The notes beneath the pieces were generated by a model. It was given only the letters and a program-made list of their open reading frames with translations. It was not told where the DNA came from and searched no databases. From contig NZ_JAROCG010000001.1 of NCBI RefSeq assembly GCF_030433645.1, positions 2,542,001 through 2,606,000 of the forward strand: a stretch of DNA of 64,000 nucleotides, read 5' to 3'. The position numbers were made by a program, and so were the translations under genes. Every line of letters starts with the position of its first letter. Position 1 is the stretch's first letter. Of this stretch, positions 1 to 7,259 are shown one piece after another. The DNA comes from Arthrobacter burdickii. GTDB lineage: Bacteria; Actinomycetota; Actinomycetes; Actinomycetales; Micrococcaceae.

Positions 1-2
1 GG

Positions 3-269
3 AGCCAACTCGACGCAGGTTTCTTTTCCTCCCGCTGGGGACGCGCCACACGCAAGGAACGCGGCTATCTCAGGGCGATGGCTCATGACGGTGACGCAGG
101 ATCCAGTACAAGCCAGATTGCCGAGCGACTCGGCGTCAAAGTAACCGCCCTCGGCCCCGCTCGAGCTCAACTGATCAACAAAGGCATCATCTACTCCCCC
201 AAGTACGGACAAGTCGCCTTCACAGTCCCGGGTATGTCCGGCTTCATCCTTCGACAGCAGGAAGACTGA
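3..269 (+). CDS. C-terminal part of an ATP-binding (AAA-type) protein, cut by the window edge
   Basis: A frame open from base 3 runs without a stop to the TGA at 267-269, so the gene begins upstream of the window; the ATG at 78 is internal. The visible 88 residues include LDAGFFSSRWGRAT and a winged-helix-like stretch (QIAERLGVKVTALGP) and end in VAFTVPGMSGFILRQQ. From memory, actinobacterial ATPases of the AAA/orc1-like type carry such a tail, with a small DNA-binding-like domain after the ATPase core. The ATPase core itself is not visible, so the assignment is an inference from the tail only. Confidence 0.5.
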   Translation, partial: SQLDAGFFSSRWGRATRKERGYLRAMAHDGDAGSSTSQIAERLGVKVTALGPARAQLINKGIIYSPKYGQVAFTVPGMSGFILRQQED

Positions 270-569
270 ATTTCGGGGTGACATTCAGCTCTCAGTGCGA
301 TGTTGAAAGCATTTCTGAACACCGCACGATCCGCGGCGTAACTTGATCATCGGGACTCTTCGCCACTCCCCCATCACAAGACGCAGCAGCCCGATCTCCC
401 CAAGGTAAACGCGTTCAGGGAGGGCTTATTTCCTCGTCAGATCCTTGCCCCGGTGGCAGGGCGCCACCAACGACCCACCGTGATGATGGTGGCTAGTATG
501 CATGTTCTCGCCCATCAACTTCTCCTTGGGCCAGCGCGTCGAACCACTCCAACGCCACGCTTTCCGAAC
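270..569. other. Non-coding stretch, nothing convincing
   Basis: No frame here looks coding. The stretch holds a few short inverted repeats (for example a CCACC/GGTGG pair near 475-495) but no strong terminator. A long frame beginning at 453 reads through it, but its first 68 codons have no protein character; they lie upstream of, and across, the promoter at 570-598. Confidence 0.4.
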
Positions 570-598
570 TTGCCACTTATACCCCCTGGGGGTATAAA
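570..598 (+). promoter_or_regulatory. Promoter of the MFS exporter gene
   Basis: A -35 TTGCCA (570-575) and a -10 TATAAA (593-598) are separated by exactly 17 bp, a near-consensus housekeeping promoter. The predicted start of transcription is near 605, giving a leader of about 50 nt before the ATG at 657. The spacer is almost entirely occupied by the first CsoR-type palindrome. Confidence 0.75.
577..597. promoter_or_regulatory. CsoR/CstR-family-type operator 1 (perfect palindrome)
   Basis: Ten-base arms (TTATACCCCC and its complement) flank a single central T, so 21 bp form a perfect palindrome lying between the -35 and -10 hexamers. ATACCCCC...GGGGGTAT sites are typical of the CsoR family, whose members sense copper, persulfide, nickel/cobalt or formaldehyde. 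A bound repressor here would block RNA polymerase directly. No csoR-like gene lies in the window, so the regulator must be encoded elsewhere. Confidence 0.7.
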
Positions 599-606
599 GG
601 TGGGCA

Positions 607-625
607 GGTACCCCCTAGGGGTACC
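607..625. promoter_or_regulatory. CsoR/CstR-family-type operator 2 (near-palindrome)
   Basis: GGTACCCCCTAGGGGTACC begins right after the predicted transcription start, about 30 bp centre-to-centre from operator 1. It is a palindrome except for one extra C in the left arm. A tandem pair, one site inside the promoter and one at +1 to +20, suggests cooperative tight repression. Confidence 0.6.
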
Positions 626-656
626 GGATGGACGAACTATTCCTCGAGGAGTTCCA

Positions 657-2156
657 ATGCCCATGAGTTCACTCAGCTCCCGGCCTTCAGTCGGGCCCGC
701 CACTGCGAAGAGCCGGCGTCTTGGTCTGGCGTTGCTGGTAGTCGCCAGTGCCCAGCTGATGCTGGTCCTTGATGATTCGATCGCGAACATCGCCCTGCCA
801 TCGATCCAGATCGAGCTGGGTATCTCCCCCGCGAGCCTGCCCTGGGTGATCAACGCCTACATCCTGGCGTTCGGAGGTCTGCTGCTCTTCGGTGGAAGGC
901 TCGGTGACCTCTTCGGCCGACGGCGCATCCTGCAGATCGGTATCGGCCTGTTCACGCTCTCATCTCTTGTGGCCGGGATCGCACCGGCCGGCCCGGTCCT
1001 CGGCGCAGCCCGCGCGATCCAGGGACTCGGCGCCGCACTGACCGCGCCGAACGCCCTTGCCCTGATCACCACGACGTTCCCTGCCGGCGAGGCACGCAAC
1101 AAGGCGCTTGCCGTGTACGGGGCCATGTCAGGCCTCGGCGTGACCGTAGGGCTGCTGCTGGGAGGCGTGCTGACTGGGACGCTCGGGTGGCGGTGGGTGT
1201 TCTTCATCAACCTCCCCATCGGACTCGCTCTGCTGGCGGGAACCCGCATCCTCGTCGACGCGCCCCGACATGCGGGCCGCCTCGACCTCCCCGGAGCGGT
1301 CGCTGGCACTGGCGGGGTCGCGGCCATCGTCTTCGCCATCATCCACGGGGGTGAGCAGGGCTGGGATGCCCCGATGACACTGATCGCGTTCGGCCTGGCC
1401 GCCGTCCTGCTCCCCGCGTTCGTCATCATCGAATCCCGGAGCAAGGACCCGATGCTTCCCCTGCGTCTGTTCAGGGATCGCAACCGCACCGGCTCCTACC
1501 TCGGCATGCTGTTCATCAGCTTCGGGCCCATGGGCACCTTCTACCTGCTGACCCTCCACATGCAGCACATCCTCGAATACGACCCCGTCCGCACAGGGCT
1601 GGCCTGGCTGCCCTTCGGCGCTGGCATCATCCTCTCCGCCGGCATCGCGTCGAAACTCGTCGTGCGGTTCGCTCCCCGCGTCGTGGCAGTCTCCGGGATC
1701 CTCATCTCCACCGTCGCCATCCTGTGGCTGTCGACCATCACCCCTGACTCCGGGTACGCACGGCACCTCATGCTCGGGATCTTTGCCGTCGCCGTCGGTT
1801 TCGGGCTGAGCTTCGTGCCACTGACCCTCACCGCAGTCACCGGCATCCGCCCCGATGACTCGGGCATCGCCTCGGCACTGCTCAACGCCGCCCAGCAGAT
1901 CGGCGTCGCCCTCGGCATCGCAGCCCTGTCGACCATGAGCGTCACCACAACAGAAAGCCGATTTCCGAACGCCCTCACCACCCTTCGTGAAGCCCGTTCA
2001 GCCGGCGACACGGCCACAGCCGCGATCACGAGCCAAGCCGTCGTCGACGGCTACACCACCGCCCTGAGCAGCGGGGCGATCATCCTCGCCGCCGCCGCCC
2101 TCATCGTCACTTTCTTAGTCACCGCCCGCCCCGAGCGGGCCGTAGAGCCCTCCTGA
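657..2156 (+). CDS. MFS multidrug exporter, DHA2 (14-TM, EmrB/QacA-like) family
   Basis: This is a 499-residue proton-driven drug efflux permease of the inner membrane. The chosen ATG at 657 has AGGAG six bases upstream; the longer frame from 453 is not used because it crosses the promoter. Visible family signatures are motif D1 near residue 34 (LDDSIANIALPSI), motif A near 80 (GRLGDLFGRRR) and a motif C-like glycine-rich segment near 156 (GLGVTVGLLLGG). The number of hydrophobic segments fits 14 helices. The substrate cannot be read from sequence; the CsoR-type operators make expression in response to copper, sulfur species or aldehydes likely. It converges with the acetyltransferase gene downstream. 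Confidence 0.85.
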   Translation: MPMSSLSSRPSVGPATAKSRRLGLALLVVASAQLMLVLDDSIANIALPSIQIELGISPASLPWVINAYILAFGGLLLFGGRLGDLFGRRRILQIGIGLFTLSSLVAGIAPAGPVLGAARAIQGLGAALTAPNALALITTTFPAGEARNKALAVYGAMSGLGVTVGLLLGGVLTGTLGWRWVFFINLPIGLALLAGTRILVDAPRHAGRLDLPGAVAGTGGVAAIVFAIIHGGEQGWDAPMTLIAFGLAAVLLPAFVIIESRSKDPMLPLRLFRDRNRTGSYLGMLFISFGPMGTFYLLTLHMQHILEYDPVRTGLAWLPFGAGIILSAGIASKLVVRFAPRVVAVSGILISTVAILWLSTITPDSGYARHLMLGIFAVAVGFGLSFVPLTLTAVTGIRPDDSGIASALLNAAQQIGVALGIAALSTMSVTTTESRFPNALTTLREARSAGDTATAAITSQAVVDGYTTALSSGAIILAAAALIVTFLVTARPERAVEPS

Positions 2157-2270
2157 CTCACCCGCCCGAACCCGGATCTTGCGCGGTCGATTCTTCCCTG
2201 TGACGGGAACCCACTCGGCCTCAGCGACTTATTCCGCACCCGCTTATCGACGCGGATGTCCACCGCTTCA

Positions 2271-2840
2271 TCAATCGGGGACGTATCGAACAACCTTGGC
2301 CGGCGACCCGACGACGATCGCGTTGTCTGGCACATCCTTCGTCACGACCGCGGCAGCTGCCACGACTGCGTTTCGTCCGATGGTCACCCCGGGCAGGATC
2401 GTCGCATTCGCTCCGATCCAGACATTGGTTCCGAGCACGATCGGGGCCGGATGCAGGTCAGTACGGCGACTGGGAGCCAGATCGTGGTTGAGTGTCGCGA
2501 ACACCGCGTTATGGCCGATGAGGCAGTCGTCCCCGATGGTGATACCGCCCTGGTCCTGGAACATGCACCCGGCATTGATGAAGACCCGTCGTCCGATGGT
2601 GATGTTCTTGCCGAAGTCGGCATGAATCGGCGGGAAAACGGTCACCGACTCGTCGACCGGCGTGCCGATCAGGCGGGAGAGGAGCCTGCGGACCTCTGCG
2701 GGGTCCTTCCACCCACTGTTCAGCTCCCCCGTGATGCGCAGGGCTTCCTGACTGGTTTGATGCATGACCGCATGGAGCGGGGAGCCTCCCGGGATGGTCC
2801 TGCCGGAGTTCAGTTCGTCCAGCAGGTCATTCAGCGTCAT
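2271..2840 (-). CDS. Sugar O-acetyltransferase, NodL/maltose acetyltransferase type
   Basis: This 189-residue left-handed beta-helix (hexapeptide repeat) transferase would move acetyl from acetyl-CoA to a sugar or nodulation-factor-like hydroxyl. Repeats run from about residue 70 to the end (ITIGRRVFINAGCMF, IVLGTNVWIGANATILPGV, VTIGRNAVVAAAAVVTKDV). The family ending VVGSPAKVVR is intact, and the presumed catalytic histidine lies in FATLNHDLAPS. The start at 2840 was chosen because AAGAGG precedes it at good distance; two in-frame starts lie 6 and 12 codons upstream. Length is normal. It is a single gene, convergent with the exporter. Confidence 0.85.
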   Translation of the reverse strand: MTLNDLLDELNSGRTIPGGSPLHAVMHQTSQEALRITGELNSGWKDPAEVRRLLSRLIGTPVDESVTVFPPIHADFGKNITIGRRVFINAGCMFQDQGGITIGDDCLIGHNAVFATLNHDLAPSRRTDLHPAPIVLGTNVWIGANATILPGVTIGRNAVVAAAAVVTKDVPDNAIVVGSPAKVVRYVPD

Positions 2841-3009
2841 CTCGTCCTCTTTCGGCATCGGCTGCGGGACGGCCACGGTAGCAGACGCGTCACAGCCCGT
2901 AGCGCTATCGGCAATCTCCAGCAGACCACTTGTTCTCTGTGTGTCCGTGCGTCGAGGACAAGAATTGGCGCTTCACTTCGGACTACTCTGTCGCCCCGAT
3001 TCTTGCGCC

Positions 3010-3864
3010 CTACTTCGGAGCTGTGATCCCGAGTTTTGCAAGCCGCCTGTAGATGGTGGCGCGGCTGATGCCGAGTTCGGACGCGGCGTCCGACACGGTC
3101 GTTCCGGGTCGAGCGAGGGTCCTTACGATTTCGTCGCGTTCGAAGCTCTCGATGCGGGTCAATTTGCGGGTGGAGGGACCGAGTATTTCCGGAGGAAGGT
3201 GGCGCACGTCGATCGTCTCGGTGATGAGCGCGGCGTCGTGCACCACCTGCACTAGTTGGTCGATGTTCCCGGGCCAGTCATGGCTGGTGAGCGCACGTTC
3301 GGCTGCTGCGGTGAAGTCTAGGTCACGCAGTCTTGTCTGGCGTGCGGCGTACCTGGCAAGTGGCATCACATCGTTGGGTCTTTCCCGGAGCGCTGGTACA
3401 GGTATGACGGTTGCCACGGACTCCCTCAGTGGTTGCGGCACGTTGTTCAGGTCTTCAGCGGTGAACGCCCAGAGGAGGGCGAGCGCTTGTCCGGAAGCTC
3501 GTGCCGAGGAGCGGAGGATGTTCCGTGCTTGCGTAGCGAGTTCCTGCGTGGCCCAGGCGGGGAGGAAGTCAGCGTTCTCGATGATGATGGCGGTGTCGGA
3601 CTTGGAAAGTTCCGGTGTCCATAGCGCCAGCCACGCTTCGACTTTCTCCGGTGGCGGGACGGACGCGCAGAGGATCCGAATGGCCGGATGGGCTCGCCGG
3701 AGGGCCTGTCCGAGCAGGGTGGCGCGCCCGCTTCCATTCTCCCCGATTGCTGCCGCCACGTTCCCTCCTGCAAGGGTGGTCGTCGCCTGTTCGAGGGCTG
3801 CCGTCCAGGCGGGAGACATGGCGCGCATCGTGCCTACCGCAGGCTCGAGGCGTGGCCGTTGCAC
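3010..3864 (-). CDS. AAA+/Fis-type transcriptional regulator without sensor domain (AcoR-like)
   Basis: About 284 residues read as a bacterial enhancer-binding-type ATPase core plus a Fis-class helix-turn-helix. The Walker A is unusual (GENGSGRAT, about residues 41-49), the Walker B is weak (AIIIENAD), an LRERPNDV segment corresponds to the arginine-rich region of the family, and HDWPGNIDQL is the usual WPGN motif. The HTH is near the C-terminus (VSDAASELGISRATIYRRL). There is no GAFTGA loop, so it should not contact sigma-54, which actinobacteria lack. AcoR-like relatives carry an N-terminal GAF domain of several hundred residues; none is present, and the next gene upstream ends just 83 bp away. 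The GTG start at 3864 has GGAGG nine bases upstream but is uncertain; the ATG at 3828 is an alternative. It could be a truncated relic or a compact regulator. Confidence 0.65.
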   Translation of the reverse strand: MQRPRLEPAVGTMRAMSPAWTAALEQATTTLAGGNVAAAIGENGSGRATLLGQALRRAHPAIRILCASVPPPEKVEAWLALWTPELSKSDTAIIIENADFLPAWATQELATQARNILRSSARASGQALALLWAFTAEDLNNVPQPLRESVATVIPVPALRERPNDVMPLARYAARQTRLRDLDFTAAAERALTSHDWPGNIDQLVQVVHDAALITETIDVRHLPPEILGPSTRKLTRIESFERDEIVRTLARPGTTVSDAASELGISRATIYRRLAKLGITAPK

Positions 3865-3946
3865 CCGGAACACCCCTCCGTGTGGCTTCTGCCACGTTCC
3901 AGGAGCGATGGTCGGATGCGCTCCAGGAACGGCGCAGCACAGCGGC

Positions 3947-4432
3947 CTACCTGGTCCTCCGGTGCCGGAGGACGTATCCGACGACTGCGAGGGCCCCGGC
4001 AATGGCTTCTGCCACGGCCGTCAGGGTCTTCTTCGCGTACCAGACGGGCTCATACATGGACGGGATCGGCCCGATCGCAGGGACCTGCACATATCGATAC
4101 AGAACCACTGCGGCCAGAGCAGACAACGCCACGACGGCTGCGAGCGCGTAGGCGGCTCGACTACCCCTGATGAGGACATACGCCGCAGCGAGGACCGCGA
4201 CGACCGCCTGAATCCGGAAGAGGTTGCCCCCGCCGATTCCACCCGGCGCGGCCTGCTGGAACCCTGGAGCAAGCAGGAAGTGGATGACCGCGCTGACGAT
4301 CAAACCACCCCCGACCAGGACCCGCAGGGCGATCATCAGCAGTTGATTGCGCCCCTCTCCCCCGGCGTCGGGACCCTGCCCCGGTGTGGGTTCAGCCTTC
4401 CTGTTGCTGGCGGCGGCTCCTGACGTGCTCAT
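3947..4432 (-). CDS. Four-TM membrane protein of unknown function
   Basis: This 161-residue protein has a polar, disordered N-terminus (residues 1-30) followed by four hydrophobic helices, roughly LLMIALRVLVGGGLIVSAVI, RIQAVVAVLAAAYVL, YALAAVVALSALAAVVLY and TLTAVAEAIAGALAVVGYV. A conserved-looking loop VPAIGPIPSMYEPVWYAKK lies between helices 3 and 4. The topology resembles DoxX-like or other small four-helix quinone/redox-associated proteins, but no signature motif proves this. Its ATG overlaps the stop of the cupredoxin gene as ATGA, which points to translational coupling and a joint role with the copper lipoprotein. Confidence 0.6.
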   Translation of the reverse strand: MSTSGAAASNRKAEPTPGQGPDAGGEGRNQLLMIALRVLVGGGLIVSAVIHFLLAPGFQQAAPGGIGGGNLFRIQAVVAVLAAAYVLIRGSRAAYALAAVVALSALAAVVLYRYVQVPAIGPIPSMYEPVWYAKKTLTAVAEAIAGALAVVGYVLRHRRTR

Positions 4433-4842
4433 CCGATGACCAGGGTTCCGGACATCGCGGGGTGATATGTGCAAATAACGGCGTACTCACCGGCTTCGTC
4501 CGGTGCGGTGAAGGTCACCGTTTCACCGCCGGAAACGTCGACGTCGAACCCGCCCTCGTCCTTGGCCGTGACCGTATGCGGAGCGTCGTCCTCATTGATC
4601 ACCGTCACCGTGGCGCCGGGTGCGATGGTCTCGGGCATCACATATTCGAAGTCCGCGATGGTGATCGTCGCTTCTTCCGCCGAAGCTGAAGCCCCGGTGC
4701 CAGCGGTGGTCACCGCTGATTCAGGTGCCGCGGCCGCGCTGGTCGCCTCCGCCGTGCCGGGCTCGGTGGCGGAGCCGCAGGCGGAGGTGCCCGCAATGAC
4801 TGCGGCGAACATCAGAGCTGATAGTCCATGACGTATCTTCAT
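4429..4842 (-). CDS. Cupredoxin (plastocyanin/amicyanin-like) lipoprotein
   Basis: A 137-residue exported type-1 copper protein. The signal peptide ends in a lipobox (IAGTSAC, lipidated Cys22), followed by an Ala/Thr/Ser/Glu-rich linker (23-57) and a single cupredoxin domain (58-137). All four blue-copper ligands are visible: His89 (EDDAPHTV), Cys124, His127 and Met130 (CTYHPAMSG). This spacing is typical of short-loop amicyanin-like proteins that shuttle electrons at the outer face of the membrane. The electron partner is not known; the multicopper oxidase at 7243-8853 is a candidate. It is the first gene of an apparent operon with the four-TM protein and the AAA/Fis regulator. Confidence 0.88.
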   Translation of the reverse strand: MKIRHGLSALMFAAVIAGTSACGSATEPGTAEATSAAAAPESAVTTAGTGASASAEEATITIADFEYVMPETIAPGATVTVINEDDAPHTVTAKDEGGFDVDVSGGETVTFTAPDEAGEYAVICTYHPAMSGTLVIG

Positions 4843-5116
4843 AGCGATTCTTCCCAGGAGTGGTGAGTTGACGGGCGGCGGGATGATCTATCAGGCAGGT
4901 GGGGTAGGTGGCCGCGCTACCGACGAAGCCCGCTCGTCGAGGATGCTCGAGGCCAGCGCGGGAGAAGTCGTCGGAATCTCCACTCCGCTCCGGTGGGACA
5001 GGAAGGTGCCGGCGTTCTCCGCCTGCACGAACTACCACCTGAAACGCATGGACATACGACGACTCCCCCTCGCTGCCGCGATCGTGAGTAACCGCTCGGA
5101 GTTACGAGCGACGGAC
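4843..5116. other. Leader region of the cupredoxin gene
   Basis: About 270 bp between the secreted-repeat lipoprotein stop and the cupredoxin start, both on the minus strand. I see no CCTAGG-type repeat and no CsoR-type palindrome here, and no clear promoter hexamers. The cupredoxin operon may have its own weak promoter or be read through from 5710. Confidence 0.3.
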
Positions 5117-5710
5117 TTACTGGATCATGGTCCCGTCAGGAGCCACGACGTACCAGACATCCCCGACGGCTTGCCCGTTGACGTCACCGGCGGCCAGGTC
5201 CTTGTTGAAGTAGTAGATCGGCATCCCGTTGATCGTCATCTGCAGTTCACCTTCGGGGGTCTCGATGGTGCCGACTTCACCGGTGACACCTTCCACCTCC
5301 GGGGTTTCGGATGCGCTGATCACCGGCGGCCACGCGACGAGGCAATCATCCGTGCAGGCACTCACCCCGGAATCGGCAACGTCCTTGGTGAAGTAGTAGA
5401 CCGTCATGCCCTTGGCATCGACCACGATCTCGCCCAGGTCACTCGTCGCTACACCCAGCGTGGTCGGTCCGGCCGCCGCGGGAGCACTGGCCTCCGGGGT
5501 GGCCTCCCCACTGGCCGCACCGCTCGCCTCGGCTGCCGCAGTGGTCTCGGCTGCCGCAGTGGGTTCGGCTGCCGCCGTCGTCTCTGCCGGCGCCTCGGTA
5601 GCCTCGGCCGCTACGGTCTCGGCGGCCTCCTGCGCGGACCCGGAGCACCCTGTCAGTGCCAGTAGGGTCAGAGCGACCCCGGCCAATGAAGTGGAAAGTT
5701 TCTTACCCAT
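5117..5710 (-). CDS. Secreted-repeat lipoprotein (COG4315 / Lipoprotein_15 type)
   Basis: A 197-residue lipoprotein with lipobox LLALTGC (Cys22), an 80-residue low-complexity Ala/Glu/Thr linker, and two copies of the secreted-repeat fold: first near VVDAKGMTVYYFTKDV, second near TINGMPIYYFNKDLAAGD. The first repeat carries a SACTDDCLVAWPPV segment with two cysteines, usual for this family. The biochemical role of the family is unknown; members often sit beside cupredoxins and extracytoplasmic redox genes, as here. The start at 5710 has AGGAGG upstream; an earlier in-frame start at 5845 would place untranslatable-looking sequence before the signal peptide. Three CCTAGG-like repeats lie 92-122 bp upstream. 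Confidence 0.8.
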   Translation of the reverse strand: MGKKLSTSLAGVALTLLALTGCSGSAQEAAETVAAEATEAPAETTAAAEPTAAAETTAAAEASGAASGEATPEASAPAAAGPTTLGVATSDLGEIVVDAKGMTVYYFTKDVADSGVSACTDDCLVAWPPVISASETPEVEGVTGEVGTIETPEGELQMTINGMPIYYFNKDLAAGDVNGQAVGDVWYVVAPDGTMIQ

Positions 5711-5800
5711 GGTTTCGATCCTCCTGATTGTCCCGGCGGGGGGCCGGGCCCGGCGGGACAGACGTACTGCCACCCCCTGAGGAGAACACTGCATCTCACT

Positions 5801-5831
5801 TCTTGGATAAACCTTAGGAAACCTCTGTCCA
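5801..5831 (-). promoter_or_regulatory. CCTAGG-like phased direct repeats upstream of the lipoprotein gene
   Basis: Reading the plus strand, three degenerate units begin at 5801, 5812 and 5822 (TCTTGGATAAA, CCTTAGGAAA, CCTCTGTCCA), an 11-bp then 10-bp step. The same 11/10 step occurs at 9962-9992. Repeats on one face of the helix usually mark sites for OmpR-type or SARP-type activators. Confidence 0.5.
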
Positions 5832-5962
5832 GAGAAATACAACACCCTGCCACGGCCCGAAGACAGTGCTGTTGCCCTACACTCGCCTCTCGATCCTGAT
5901 GGGGCTTCCTACTGGTGCGGCACGCAGGGTTTTCCCAATATCCGCTGAGTACCGTCAAGGGC

Positions 5963-6328
5963 ATGCTTCCTTGCCCGGTGCTTCGGTGTACAAATCCCGG
6001 TGCCGCCTTCGTGGTGGGCAGTCAGGGCCTCCGCGGTGGTTATCGCGAGGCCTACGTCTGCGATGACCATAAGGCGTTGATCGATGCCGGTTCCCCCTGG
6101 TGCATGGAAGGGCACTCGGTTCTTCTGGGCCAGGACATCACGCCGGTCCTGGAGAGTTGGTCTGCCCGCCCGAGTGTAGGGGCGGAAGGCTTCACTCTCA
6201 CTCTTCAGGTAGCGGGCCAGATCAAACCCTTCGACGTCTTTCTGACCGCGAGCGAAGCAAAGACTTTGGCTGCGTTCATCAACGCGGCCAGCAACGACAG
6301 CGTCCGCCAGCACCTGACGACCCGGTGA
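5963..6328 (+). CDS. Conserved-looking protein of unknown function, Cys-rich N-terminus
   Basis: About 121 residues, not recognised. It begins MLPCPVLRCTNPGAAF and contains YVCDDHKALIDAGSPWC, so Cys4, Cys9, Cys (CDDH) and His could bind a metal such as zinc. The C-terminal half looks like a small beta-rich domain (FTLTLQVAGQIKPFDVFLTA) ending in an amphipathic helix. The ATG at 5963 has only a weak AAGG nearby; a GTG/ATG 16 codons upstream (5915) is possible. It is transcribed alone, divergently from the lipoprotein gene. Codon use fits the neighbourhood. Confidence 0.5.
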   Translation: MLPCPVLRCTNPGAAFVVGSQGLRGGYREAYVCDDHKALIDAGSPWCMEGHSVLLGQDITPVLESWSARPSVGAEGFTLTLQVAGQIKPFDVFLTASEAKTLAAFINAASNDSVRQHLTTR

Positions 6329-6635
6329 TGCATGGTGACACTGATGGCCCCAGAGCGCAGTAGGTTCCAGGTCTCTATCCCCAGCACATTCGCAACGGCG
6401 GAGGGCTGAGGCGAGCCCGAGCTCCAAGATTCTTACAAGGTAGCCCGAGGGAACAATGCCTTATCCATTTGCCCGAATTACTGCAACCACCCCAACAGAT
6501 ACGGTCGCCTCGCCTACGGTGTCGTGAGGAGGCAGTATTCAGATGGACGCAAGCGCCTCCATGCGCGCCGATGGTCTTCGTGTCGCCGGCGGCAACCCTG
6601 CAGAGGATTCCGGGTCGTCCGGTCAGCCGTGGGAC
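6329..6635. other. Intergenic stretch with a possible zinc-finger gene remnant
   Basis: No intact gene. On the plus strand the frame through 6470 reads CPNYCNHPN and then a basic stretch up to a stop at 6646-6648, which resembles the zinc-ribbon start of a transposase-like or regulatory protein, but there is no convincing start and no family match I can name. Otherwise nothing is seen. Confidence 0.25.
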
Positions 6636-7259
6636 CTATTTCTGGCCCGTGAGCAGGGTGCCTCGGACCGCTGTCAGGGGTATGGCTCCGAAGTCCCTGG
6701 AATCAATCGACACGCCCCGGTTGTCCCCTAGCACGAAGACGCTACCGGGTGGTACCTCCACGGGTCCGAAGTAGGTGGCGTCGATGCGGCTGTGGTCGAC
6801 GAACGGCTCCGGCACGACGACGTCGTCGACGTACAGCTCCGCATCGCGGATCGCGACGCTTTGGCCCTGCCCTGCGATGACCCGCTTGATGGCCGTATGT
6901 CCATCCACCGGGTTGGTGAAAGCGACCACAGAACCATTGCGGATCGGGTCCGTGCCCGCCCCGGGCTTGTAGAGAAGCACGACGGAACCCGTACGGATGG
7001 TCGGCTCCATGCTGTCCGACGAGACGGTGAACGGCTCCGCCACCCACGCCCGAAGAGCGAGAACAACGATCGCCGGGACCACGGCTACCGCGAGCAGAAC
7101 GGGCCGATGCCGCCGGGTGGACCCTTTCTCCGGCTTTCCCGTTGACCCTGGCTTTGACTCTGGTCGGCGGGGATTGGAGACCCGTGACGAAGGTCGGCAG
7201 GGGCCGGACAACACGTCCGGCCCCTGCCCCTCGTACAACTCCTTAGCCTTTCTCGTCAT
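6636..7259 (-). CDS. Signal peptidase I (type I, membrane-bound)
   Basis: A 207-residue serine/lysine protease that removes signal peptides outside the membrane. One N-terminal TM (about 52-72) is followed by the nucleophile box SDSMEPT (Ser83), the general-base box HTAIKRVIAG (Lys125) and the conserved GDNRGVSIDSRDFG (178-191). The first 50 residues are polar and rich in Pro/Ser/Arg. Its ATG lies inside the end of the multicopper oxidase gene (17-bp overlap), so the two are co-transcribed and probably translationally coupled. This suggests a peptidase dedicated to the neighbouring exported proteins, in addition to the housekeeping one. Confidence 0.9.
   Translation of the reverse strand: MTRKAKELYEGQGPDVLSGPCRPSSRVSNPRRPESKPGSTGKPEKGSTRRHRPVLLAVAVVPAIVVLALRAWVAEPFTVSSDSMEPTIRTGSVVLLYKPGAGTDPIRNGSVVAFTNPVDGHTAIKRVIAGQGQSVAIRDAELYVDDVVVPEPFVDHSRIDATYFGPVEVPPGSVFVLGDNRGVSIDSRDFGAIPLTAVRGTLLTGQK

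Noticed and set aside
453..656. N-terminal extension of the exporter frame
   Set aside because: It would cross the promoter and operators and has no membrane or conserved sequence; the ATG at 657 has an ideal AGGAG.
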